A stretch of DNA of 64,000 nt from Helicoverpa zea (lineage: Eukaryota > Arthropoda > Insecta > Lepidoptera > Noctuidae), in assembly GCF_022581195.2 (NCBI RefSeq), contig NC_061456.1, positions 7,132,501 to 7,196,500 of the forward strand. The letters run 5' to 3'. Within the stretch, counting starts at the first letter, position 1; every line of letters starts with the position of its first letter. Positions 48,001 to 59,100 of the stretch are shown in pieces. The notes beneath the pieces were generated by a model. The model searched no databases and was not told the origin of the DNA. It was given only the letters and a program-made list of their open reading frames with translations. The position numbers and the translations under genes were made by a program.

Positions 48001-51000
48001 CAACTTGATTATCTTTACTAACTTATCAATACTGAATTAGCAACTAATTTTAATCATCATCCTCCGAGCCTTTTTCCCAAACTATGTTGGGGTCGGCTTC
48101 CAGTCTAACCGGATGTAGCTGAGTACTAGTGCTTTACAAGGAGCGACTGCCCTGCCTGACCTCCTCAACCCAGTTACCCGGGCAACCCAATACCCCTTGG
48201 TTAGACTGGTGTCAGACTTACTGGCTTCTGACTACCGGTAACGACTGCCAAGGATGTTCTATGACAGCCGGGACCTACAGTTTAACGTGCCATCCGAAAC
48301 ACAGTCATTGGTGTCTAAGATATACTTAGAAAGTACATACAAACTTAGAAAAGTTGCATTGGTACTTGCCTGACCTGGAATCGAACCCGCGCCCTCATAC
48401 TCGAGAGGTTGGTTCTTTGCCCACTAGGCCACCACGACTTCAGCAACTAATTTTAATGATGGTTTTAATGTTTGTTGTTTGATTGTAACTTTGTTTTTTG
48501 TATGGCTCAAGTAAACTAGACATGAAAAGACGCAACATCAGTTAATTTTCTAAAAGGCACTTCACGTTTTACAAAACATTAGTAAAAGAAGTGTTCTTGC
48601 CGTTATATATAGTTTTTAATTTTCTCCTATCATTTCGATGCATTTTACAGGACATTTCCTCGTATTATACTGTCGGTTTTGATTCTAGTCTTACTTATTG
48701 TTATACAAATCCAAAACTTAATTAAACCTGACTCCAGTATTTTTTCATGACCTGCAATGTATTAAAACTGGGGAATTTTCAGTAACGTAGCTTTAGACGT
48801 AGTGATAAATTTATCCAATAGTATAAATTGATTGATAACACATTTAAATATTTACGAAGCAAAGTTAGTGGTAAATATTTGTCAGTGGCGACAACGGCAG
48901 ACAAAATCCTTTATTCCAAGTGTTAATCCGTAGGTAACACGCACATCTTGTATGCTGAAGATGGTAGCAAATCATTAGGCACTGGCAATGAACAAACATA
49001 GGTTTGGTCTACTTACATTGATGCAAAAATATGGAATTGTTCATGTCATTACATCAAATTCCCTGAAATTATTTTCAGTGAACACCGCACTTAGCAGCGC
49101 AATGCACTTGTTTCAGTGTCATATAAGAATTGCCTTCGCGAAGAGAACGGCACATTTGAATTTACGATTGAAGGATCCTAATTATATATTTTCAGTAATA
49201 AAATGGTCAAGGCTCATTTAATGTGGCCTAAAATTTAAACTGGGAACAGACTAGGCTATTTTAGGCTACGAATCTTAAGATAATAACATATTTTATTCAT
49301 CAATTTGCCATTGTTAAAAATGAAGTGTGAATTCACTTTTCCAAGTCATTGTTGTTCCGTTGTTGAGTCTACAGCTTCAGCATTACATAACGCCACTTAA
49401 AGTATTATGTTACATTAGCGACTTCACTATCATTGATTCGGCCCCTGCACTGACCGTCAGTAGGTCATTATAAAAGGTCAAGTACAAACGATGACGATTG
49501 TAAAGACACAGAAAATAAGAATTTATAACAATATTCAACTATTATTAGAATTTTCCATTGACAACTATGGGACGAAGGCTATCTTAATATAGCTTCGAAA
49601 CCCATCACCAGTCAAACGCTTTATTCAACTTTTTTATTTTAATGTTACTATGTCATCATAGTTTTGTAACTACTTTATGCAAAGGTAGGTCCTTCTAATT
49701 CCCTTTAAGATATGCCACACCGCTGTGATATCGCGATGCGTGAAAACCTTGATCGAACAATAAAAATTCTTAACATTCGATTCGCACCAAACATGAGAAA
49801 GGACGCATCAATGGCGACCTATAACTGTTATTTGCTATGAACTGTATTGTTACTCGGCGACTATAAGATTCAAATATACATTCCAAAGAAAAAAAGATAC
49901 GACTGTATATTGTTTTTTCGATATGCAGATGTTGTTATTGCACGTCTTGCATTGTATTTACTCACGGAAGAGCTAGTACTACAGAAGAATAAATTAGGTA
50001 ATGGTAGCATAAGTTATATTTGTAGGAACGTATATTCAGGATTTACAGATAAAATTATCTCTGTATTATAAAGAAAATTAGTAGTAATAAGCTCTAACGT
50101 GATCTGTCACTTCTTATACTGCGACATATGACTGTATCAAGGCTTCGTAACAATGCTGGGTGGTCACAATAAATTGTGTTGTATCAAATTGCACTAATTC
50201 GCGGTATTGGGCGGAAAAATTAGAGCCTCCACACTGTCGAGCACAATAGTTCAAAGAATTCATTCCGGAGACATAGATTGTACCTACCTGATAACTTAAA
50301 CAATTGCCTACTATTTTAAGAAATTCTTTTTATCATAGTGGTGACTCGGGCATTATTTTAACACTGTTCGATTTAACGCAGATTTTATTTGTTGCTGACT
50401 ATAAAAATCTTGTACATGTTATCCCCAGCTACGAGACTGAAAACGGCATCAAAGCTGAAGAGGCTGGCTCCGTGAAGAAGGCTGCTGGTCCCGATGCCAG
50501 TGACGTCATCGTCTCGCAGGGTGCCTTCAGCTACACGGCACCAGATGGCACTGTCATCAGCCTGAACTACATCGCCGATGATGACAACGGTTTCAAACCA
50601 GAGGTGATGTACCTTTTAATTACTATTAGGTATATCTATAGTACGTAGAATATAATTTGTTGATCATAGAGATCGCCAAAAAGGTAGGTGTTCAAAATAA
50701 TTCAGAAGGCGTGACTACCGGTCTTTCCATGGAATATCATGCTCTGTGGCATGTAATTATTATTATCTCCCTAATAACTGAGACTCAACTAAAAGAAATA
50801 AACGTATAGAATAAAATTTTGATTGCTTTGATTTGATTAGTTCAGTTCAAGGAGAAAAATCCATGAACTGATTTCATACTACATGCACCAACGATGATCC
50901 ATTTCTTAATTCAGTTTGTCACGCATCTGCAATGAAATAGCGAAGCAAATGATAAATACGAAATAACAAAACAATCAAGGTTATTACAGTAATGTATTAG

Positions 51001-51425
51001 AATGTAGGAATACAGCCATCTTAACCTTTAGTGAAGAGATTTTTTGTCAGATGGTTCGGTCATCCTAGTAAAAATAGACTATTAAAACACGCATGCTGAC
51101 GTAATTTATGTAAAATTCGTGTCTTTTGAAAATAGAATATATTTTAAGTGCCATCTGATATTCCTTTATCTATTTGACTTGATTACAATACGAAAACCGT
51201 TGGTAAAATATATTTCAGTGCCTGTGTCTATAAAATGAGACAGCTACTTACAGTAATGTTTCTTCATATAAACTAATTGAATGTGCAACTGTAGATAAGT
51301 CCTAAAGTCTCCATTGTGTGTTCCAGGGCGCTCACTTACCGACCCCCCCGCCAATTCCGCCAGCAATCCAGAAGGCTCTCGACTACCTTGCGACCCTGCC
51401 TCCACCACCACCCACCAGAAACTAA
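42080..51425 (+). CDS. RR-1 cuticular protein with long introns (gene 5)
   Basis: Exons 42080-42088, 47867-47991, 50429-50603 and 51327-51425 give 135 residues. Exon 1 encodes only MTM, and RVIILFSVVAVALSA in exon 2 completes the signal peptide. The assignment of that tiny exon across a 5.8 kb intron rests on the donor GTGAGT, the reading frame and the TATA box, and is less certain than the rest. The RR-1 domain covers residues about 40-110: DGSYRFSYETENGIKAEEAG, GAFSYTAPDGTVISLNY, GFKPEGAHLPTPPPIPP. It has ADDDNGF where the consensus is ADENGF, so one extra residue. The C-terminus ends in a polyproline run (LPPPPPTRN). Intron 1 holds SINE tail fragments and intron 2 a complete SINE. The last donor is the weak GTGATG. 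Confidence 0.85.
43561..43700 (+). mobile_element. SINE tail fragment (type A) in intron 1 of gene 5
   Basis: It has AGTTACGGCTAGTCAGAAGC, GCCCGGGTAACAGGGTGGAG and the end GATGGGAAAAGGCTAGGCAG, matching the tail of the SINE at 26846-27229. The head is missing. A further scrap of the same end (GGGAAAAAGGCTCGGAGGAT) is at 45354-45376. Confidence 0.7.
48055..48441 (-). mobile_element. Complete SINE, type A, in intron 2 of gene 5
   Basis: A full-length reverse-oriented copy of the element at 26846-27229, with box B (GGGTTCGATTCC on the minus strand) and box A (GTGGCCTAGTGGGCAAAG). An exact 16 bp direct repeat AGCAACTAATTTTAAT flanks it (48039-48054 and 48442-48457). Apart from point changes it is intact, so it is young. 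Confidence 0.88.
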
Positions 51426-51660
51426 ACCTGCGACCATCTACCTGACCGATGCACTGACGACCTGAGCATCCCACGTACCTGTTACCCCACGAATACTCGT
51501 ATAGTTTTGAAAAGAGAATTGTATGCTTATAAGAAACTTTTTTATTAACCTTTTTTGTTGGTTTATGTCTAATTTTAAATGTTTTATAGTGAAGACGATC
51601 TCTTTGTGCATTATATGCATCATCAGTCTCTTCAGATAAGCTATTTTTTTATAAATCTTT

Positions 51661-51666
51661 AATAAA
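51661..51666 (+). terminator. Poly(A) signal of gene 5
   Basis: AATAAA about 236 nt after the stop codon of gene 5. It is the first canonical signal downstream. Confidence 0.5.
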
Positions 51667-53606
51667 TAATTTGAAAGAAATATAAGCATATTTAAATTCT
51701 GTTTGCAAAACCATACTTACATTTAACAATATATTATAGTAAGCAATAAAAAACATATAAAAAAGAATGTACAATGACTGAACTGTGATAGAAAATGATT
51801 GAGTTAACGTATAATGTTTGAATATTTATTTAAATAAAAGCAAAATCAGTGCCAAAGATGCATTGCAAAAAGTAATTAGATTTTTATTGGACCATAGTAT
51901 ACACCTTATGCACAGATCCTTTCACAATAGCAGGTTATTTAAAATTATAGAATAACAATACCATTTTAACAATACCATTTATCATTCCGTTTACCTATTC
52001 GCTGATATGAATTGTTACCTCTCCTTGGTCATCAATGCTGAGAGAGGAATGTGACAAGTTTACAATAACATCCTTCTCAAGGTACATACCGACTATTTTT
52101 CTTATCCTTATGAGGCATATCAAGGTTTAATGTGCTTATAGAGACAAGACAATAGCCCATACTGTGACTTTTCATTAGCATGAAACTTACAGATAGGTAC
52201 AAATGTCATATGGGTGCTAAATATTTATGTCATATCCTAAAAACGGCAGCAGTAAATAAAATAGGACTGTAGTGGTAGAAATTTAAAATAACTGACGTTT
52301 ATAATAAGGTTGTAGCAGCATTATGTTGACGCTCACGAATATGGCTAAGTTTTATATCACTCGAAAATCAATGTTACAGACAGCTCATTAGTTTGATTGT
52401 TAATATTTATACTTAGGTAACAATTGTCGACTGTCGAGTAGTTTATAACAATAGAGAACATACCCAACTCTTCGCTCTTAACCTACACAAGCGAACGATT
52501 GCATAAGGAAATACTGTTACTGTTACAGCCTTTTTATCGTCCCACTGCTGGGCACAGGCCTCCTCTCACATGGAGAAGGATTGAGCATTAATCACCACGC
52601 TTGCTCAATGCGGGTTGGTGATTTCAGACTATATAGTCCAGGTTTCCTCAAGATGTTTTCCTTCACCTTTTTATCAGCCATTGGTGTCTAAGTATACTTA
52701 GAAAGTACATACAAACTTAGAAAAGTTGTATTGGTACTTGCCTGACCCTGGAATCGAATAAGGAAATGTCAGTGAAAATATTCATTTCAATAGAAAGCAA
52801 GAGTGGTTCGAACAGTACTTGGTGTACGGCATTCCTTGAACAACCTGTTTGTAAAAGTGAGCGTCTATCCCAAGGTCAATGATGAGAACATAGAACAATG
52901 TGTTCTATCTATACATCGAGCACGATTGAATGACTGGATAGGCTATGAATGTGAGCTATCGACGGTGATGAAACATCACGTAACACAAACAATTGGTACA
53001 AATTAATGTATTACCGTGGTTATTTCGTTTTACCTAGTTGATTTACTTCTACATACAAATATAAACTGTTATTACGGTTTTAGTATATACCTACGTAGTC
53101 TGAATGCCCAAGTTATACTGGATCTTGTTTACGGAAATTATAGCGACATAATTACTTTTACTAGTAAATGTGAACAACCCACTTTAGACTGTATTTAATG
53201 CAGTGCTGCCTATTGTTCAGCTCATTGGAGAATTTAAATTAAAGTCAGCGATCGTAAAAATAATTAAACTTATTGTAATGGTAATATTTAAACAATAAAA
53301 CTAACTCTTATTCTTAAAAGGTTATCTAGCTTATGAACTTAAAAATGAAGGGTCTTTGTTTTAGGTAATAAACGGTTTTATATCTACGTTATCCAAGTAT
53401 TAGAAAAATAGATGTTAGTACACATTGAAATTCTGCTATAATAGAAGAATTGTGAATGCAAATTATGCAATGCAATAGATAATGAAAGTGACAATAGAAA
53501 TGGAAAAGGATGAATACTATTATTTCCTGCTATTATTTGCCAAAAAACAATTGCTTTATTATATAAAAATAAATAACTCAAAAAACTGCCTTTCTTTTGA
53601 AAACAA
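51667..53606. other. Intergenic between genes 5 and 6
   Basis: AT-rich, with one SINE (52513-52757). Two open frames of 60-67 codons (52803-53006 and 53016-53198) lack motifs and splice context and are not supported as genes. Confidence 0.6.
52513..52757 (-). mobile_element. 5'-truncated SINE, tail type B
   Basis: Same family as 38-315. On the minus strand it starts inside box B, runs through the shared core and ends with the type B tail and GTAACAGTAACAG. A 10 bp direct repeat ATAAGGAAAT flanks it (52503-52512 and 52758-52767). Truncation inside box B removes the internal promoter. Confidence 0.85.
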
Positions 53607-53612
53607 TTTATT
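53607..53612 (-). terminator. Poly(A) signal of gene 6
   Basis: AATAAA on the minus strand, 39 nt past the stop codon of gene 6. Confidence 0.7.
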
Positions 53613-53650
53613 ATAACACGAATCCTTTTATAATGAATTTGGATGCCTCT

Positions 53651-55538
53651 TTAGGCTGTAACATAAACCAAATGATCGTTTTTCTCACCGTTTTGCGAAT
53701 TCAGGGTTAACTTTCTGCCAAGATTTCTTTCTGTGATTGGTTCTGACGTGGGTTTTGTTGCAAGATAGGCTAAAGCACGTTGTATGGCCGGGGGTATCGG
53801 TGGAGGAGTAGGTAAATGATCTCCTACTGGCCTGTACCCCCTCTCGTCAGCTGTGTATGATAGGCTATAGTCATTGCCGTCTTTACCCTGAAATAAGTAT
53901 CAATTTATTTATTAAATTGTTGCCAAATTCGGCAAGTACCAATGTAACTTTTCAAGATATTATGTTCTTTCTAAGTCTGTCTTGGATGCCAATGACTGAG
54001 TAAAGGTAAATAAAAATATTTTGAGGGAACCTGGATCTTGAAAGTCTGAAATCGTAAAAAGTCTAACAGTGAGACTATTGACTATACTATTGACTTTGAT
54101 ATTTGTATTAAGTGTTGTTATTTACTGTAATTATGTCAATTCTATATGAAATTGTAACCCTAATCGGAAAATTTTGCTGCTAGTTTGCACAAATGTCAAG
54201 GAAATGTTTTTTTCTACAAATGATCAGAAAAAAACTACATACGTTAGTGCATAAAAAGCGAGCAAAAGTTCACGCCGACATAACTTATCAATACAAGGAA
54301 CTATCTATTTTTATTACGGCAGTATTAATAAATTGTAATGACTAATCGTATATCAGAGTATGAATTCTTTAGGAATAGATGAATGTCAAATACGTTACCT
54401 ATATTAGCAAAATAAAATTCTATTATATTAAATGTTTTGAAGGTTACTCACTTTGTAGGAAAAGTTTCCTTCAACAGCACTTCCGGCACCACCATTGGAT
54501 TTTCGTAGTTCACCTCTCTCGTAAGCTTTCGTGCCATCACCGCCTTCGTAGCTAAAAAACATGATTATTCAATTCAGAACTGCAAACACATTTGACTTTG
54601 GCTATGTCCACAAAACATTTTAAAGTTCCCTTTTCTGCGAAAACTAACGGGCAACGTTTTCTTTGCCAGGTGTACGAGAAGATTTACTAACGTCCCCATG
54701 AATTTGGACATTGATCTTTTTCCAATGCAATAATTGACTTTAATTAGCCTGGTATCAATAAAACTCCCAGTAACCTAGACTAAACAGAGTTGACCTACAT
54801 TAAAAAAAATCATTATTTAGTTTGAATACAAGATTAAATGTATAAATACCTGTAATGAAAGTTTCCCGAATGTGAATAAACGTAGTTTTCTGAATCAATG
54901 ATTGGAACGACAGGATCACGCAATTGCTTCCTTCGTTTAAAATTTTGCGTATTCGGTACCGAATTTTCATTAACCACATCTTCAGAGTTTGATTTCAAAA
55001 CTTTTTCTGTTTCATTAATATAAGCAGACAATTGGCGTTTGTCCACTCTCAGTTTTCTTACGTATGAACTCCTTCTTATCTTCTTTCCTCTTTTCTCCAT
55101 CGTTTCGGAAGTTATGTCAGGTCCTCGTGATATGTAAGATTTTCCCGGTAGCACAATCGATCGCGCTCTCGGTTTCAAATAGACGTTTTCTTCATAATCT
55201 TTACCTATAGCGAACGGAAACATGTCGTAAAAAGGATTATTCCCTGACGAGGCCCCATGATTTAGGGTTTTTCCTTTGCTTACTAGATTCATGACATCTT
55301 CATTAATCATTACAGCCCTCTTCTCCATATCTTTTGCTTTTATGTCTTCATCATCTTCGTACGCATTTATCGGATTATATACTCTCGTCGCTGCTGTTGG
55401 ATTATGATTATAATTACAAGACCTCGTAAACTGTATATGTCTCCGAGGCACACGTTTATTTCTTGCTAATGCCGCACTTGTCACACTGTGAGTTATTAAT
55501 AATAAGCTAATCGATAACATGGATAAGTAAATTATCAT
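53651..55538 (-). CDS. RR-1 cuticular protein with dibasic-rich N-terminal extension (gene 6)
   Basis: Minus-strand exons 55538-54850, 54551-54452 and 53887-53651 give 341 residues. The start at 55538 is chosen because MIIYLSMLSISLLLITHSV makes a clear signal peptide; the frame is open 14 codons further upstream but without an ATG. Residues 24-220 form an unrecognised extension full of basic pairs (NKR, PRR, MEKR twice, GKKIRR, DKR, FKRRK), reminiscent of furin-type processing sites. The RR-1 domain occupies residues about 222-290: YVYSHSGNFHYSYEGGDG, GNFSYKGKDGNDYSLSY, YTADERGYRPVGDHLPTPPP, then IQRALAYLATKP. DERGY replaces the usual DENGF/Y. Its second RR intron lies earlier than in genes 3-5. 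Intron 53888-54451 holds an old SINE scrap. A TATA-like TATAAAAAC (minus strand, 55671-55679) may drive it. Confidence 0.88.
53933..54060 (+). mobile_element. Decayed SINE, tail type B, in an intron of gene 6
   Basis: It shows GGCAAGTACCAATGTAACTT, a degenerate core with CTTTCTAAGTCTGTCTTGGA, then GGGAACCTGGATCTTGAAAG and GTCTGAAATC of the type B tail. It is old and truncated at both ends. Confidence 0.6.
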
Positions 55539-56108
55539 TTTAAATAAATTAGTAATTGCGTTAAGTAATCCTTCTCCCACGCGATTATAACAGCAAATGA
55601 AGATGACTCAATAGGTAAAGTCATTATCCGTAATCTATTCACTGGTTTGACTAGAATCGTATTTATTTATGTTTTTATAAATAATATGCCCGACAATGAA
55701 CTCGACGTATGCAAACAAACACGAATGTCAATATCATGTTAGTCCTTCAGTTTCAGTTTTTAATAAATTGATATGTATTTTCATTATTGACTACTGAAAT
55801 TTTGTAGCATGTGTTCCTGAAACTAAAGTTGGTACCTTTTCAGCGAGATAAACCATTTTTGGACTGGTATATGATTTAATCGCACTCAATCGATACCGAT
55901 TATGTATTATTGTTGACACCTAAGTTATTGTGCAATTTTCCGAAGAACACATCAGGCAAGCGTTAAGGTTGAAGTATTTAGCGTCCGGTGAGGCTCGCTC
56001 CTCCGGAAGGCGGGGGGAGGCTAATGTAAATAATGTTTCTTACATATAGGTGGGCGACAATTCTGGAGTATCACTCTTCAGTGCAAATCAGGAGTGGTTA
56101 GAATAGAA
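55539..56108. promoter_or_regulatory. Divergent promoter region of genes 6 and 7
   Basis: 570 bp separate the two start codons. On the gene 6 side the minus strand has TATAAAAAC at 55671-55679. On the gene 7 side CATATAGG near 56044-56051 is followed 30 bp later by the initiator TCAGT at 56078-56082. A GC-rich patch (TCCGGAAGGCGGGGGGAGG) lies near 56001-56020. Transcription starts would be roughly 430 bp apart, close enough for shared control. Confidence 0.5.
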
Positions 56109-59100
56109 ATGTTACTAAAAATATTTTGTTTGTGTTCGGTGGTGGCGTGTGTGGTTTCCGCACCTCCCACAGATGAGGTTCCACCAGAAAGGCTACAGCC
56201 AACAGTGATTCCAATAGTTTCACAATCCGAGGAATTTGAAGCTGATGGAAAATATAAATTTAGGTAATTAGATAATACATTTGGTCAATCAAGATTCTGA
56301 TTTTACAGTTTTATGAACACTTATTCATTACTTTTTCTTTAATTTTGAGAACGCTGTTACTTTTAATCAGAAACACCTTATTCATCGAATCATTTAGTAG
56401 ATAATTGATTTTTCTGTAATGTTACATGTAGATCTCCTATGACACTATCGTTCCCGGACATCGCATTCGAAAAGTAAAAAATAACCCATCAATTAATTTT
56501 AATACATACTTACCAGCTATGAAACCGGGAACGGGATCAAACGTGAAGAAACTTCTTTCGACAAAGTGGTTGATGGCAAGGAAGCACGCAAACACAGTGA
56601 CTGCAGCAACGAGGGGGGTGAAGATGATGACAGCGATGAGATCCACGTGCAGCAGGGATCATATTCCTACACAGCACCAGATGGCACCCTCATCAGTGTA
56701 AAGTAAGTCTTATGTCAATGTAATTTAGGCGCACATTGCATTTTGTAATTTATATTTTAATGGGTGAGTTAGTACGCTTGAGGAGTAGTTTTGTTTGCTA
56801 TGAATTTTCGCATTGCGTTTTTTTTTTACTTTTCTTATTATCATTATTCTTTCTATCTATTCTATCATTCATATTATTATAACCTTAGTTATATCCTGTG
56901 AGTTAGGGGTAGTAAGGGGGATATGACAAAAAACTGCCGACAGTATGCCCTTGGCATAGGTACAAAGTACACTTCTATCTAACAATGTACTGGTGCATGT
57001 TGTATTCAGACACTTTAAAGGTTATACTTATGCTTGGATGATTTTAAAAGTACTGTTCAAAACTATTAAGAGTAATATTGCATTGAAATGTCAGTAAGAC
57101 AAAACGTTGTTAACAATAAACACGGAACATTTTTTAATAAGGCATTATTAAATGTTGTTTTTTTATATGATTTGCTTAAGGATAGTGCTTGAACATAATT
57201 GTTTTGCTATTACAGATATATCGCAGACGAGAATGGATTTAGACCAGTTGGTAATCATATCAATCTTGGCCCTCAACCACCAGCGGAATCCAGTCACTCC
57301 CACAAACACAAGCATAAATCTTCTCGAAAATTAAAAGAGAGTGAAGAAGATTCTTCAAAATTTGAATCCGAAGAAAATCTTCCAACAGAAACCTCTGAAT
57401 CGGAATCGAATGAAAGTATTTTGCCACCAAATGGAGATTTTGCAAAAAAGATACCGAAAAAAGGGTCAAAGCAAGGCAAGGATAACAAAAAGTCCGCTCC
57501 TAAAGAATCCGGAAAACCAATTACTGAAGAAGACGAAATACTCAATGAGAAAGACAATGAAAATTCTGCATCTAAGAAAAGTAACAAGCTGAGTCACGAT
57601 TTGGATGAAAAGCCAGAATCTGGGAAAACTGAAAAGGTCGAAACTGAGGAAGGTGAAAAGTCTGCCACTAAGAATGGTAAGCTGTCTAAATCATCTGCTA
57701 ATAAGGGAGACAATAAGCCTGAATCTGAGGAAAATAAGAAGCCTGAATCTGACGAAGGTAAGAATCCTGAATCAAAGGAAGGTCAAAAACTTGCATCTGT
57801 AGGGGAGAAGTCTTCGCCTAAAGAAGGTGAGAAGTCTACACCTAAGGAAGGAGAGAAGCCCACACCTATAGAAGGAGAGAAGCCCACACCTAAGGAAGGA
57901 GAGAAACCTGAGTCCAAGGAAGGTGAGAAGTCTACACCCAAGGAAGGCGAGCAACCTACACCTAAGAAAGGCGAAATGCCAACACCTAAGGAAGGCGAGA
58001 AGCCTGTACCTAAAGAAAGCGAGAAACCTACACCTGAGGAAGGAGAGAAGCCCACACCTAAGGAAGGAGAGAAGCCCTCACCTAAGGAAGGAGAGAAGCC
58101 TACGCCTAAGGAAGGAGAGAAGCCTACGCCTAAGAAAGGAGAGAAGCCTACACCTAAGGAAGGAGAGAAGCCCACACCTAAGGAAGGTGAGAAACCTACA
58201 CCTAAGGAAGGAGAGAAACTTGAGTCCAAGGAAAGTGAGAAGTCTACACCCAAGGAAGGTGAGAAACCTACACCTAAGAAAGCCGAGAAGCCCACACCTA
58301 AGGAAGGCGAGAAGCCTGCACCTAAGGAAGGCGAGAAGCCTGCACCTAAAGAAAGCGAGAAGCCTACACCTAAGGAAGGCGAGAAGTCTACACCTAAGGA
58401 AGGAGAGAAGCCTACACCTAAGGAGGGCGAGAAGCCTGCACCTAAAGAAGGTGAGAAGCCTAAACTTAAGGAAGGTGAGAAGCCTACATCTAAGGAAGGA
58501 GAGAAATCTACACCTAAGGAAGGAGAGAAGTCTACGCCTAAGGTAAGTGAGAAACCTGAGTCCAAGGAACGCAAGAAGTCTACACCTAAGAAAGAAGAGA
58601 AGCCTTCACCTAAAGAAGGAGAGAAGCCTACACCTAAGGTAGGAGAGAAGCCTATACCTAAGGAAGGTGAGAAACCTGAGTCCAAGGAAGCCGAAAAGCC
58701 TACGCCAAAAAAAGGTGAAAAACCTGAGTCCAAGGAAGCTGAGACGCCCACACCTAAGGAAGGAGAGAAGCTTAAACCTAAGGAAGGAGAGAAGTCTTCA
58801 CCTAAAGAAGGAGAGAAGCCTACACCTAAGGAAGGAGAGAAGCCTACGCCTAAGGAAGGTGAGAAACCTGAGTCCAAGGAAGCCGAAAAGCCTACGCCAA
58901 AAAAAGGTGAGAACCCTGAGTCCAAGGAAGCTGAGAAGACCACACCTAAGGAAGGAGAGAAGCCTTCACCTAAAGAAGGAGAGAAGCCTACACCTAAGGA
59001 AGGAGAGAAGCCTACGCCTAAGGAAGGTGAGAAACCTGAGTCCAAGGAAGCCGAAAAGCCTACGCCAAAAAAAGGTGAGAAACCTGAGTCCAAGGAAGTC

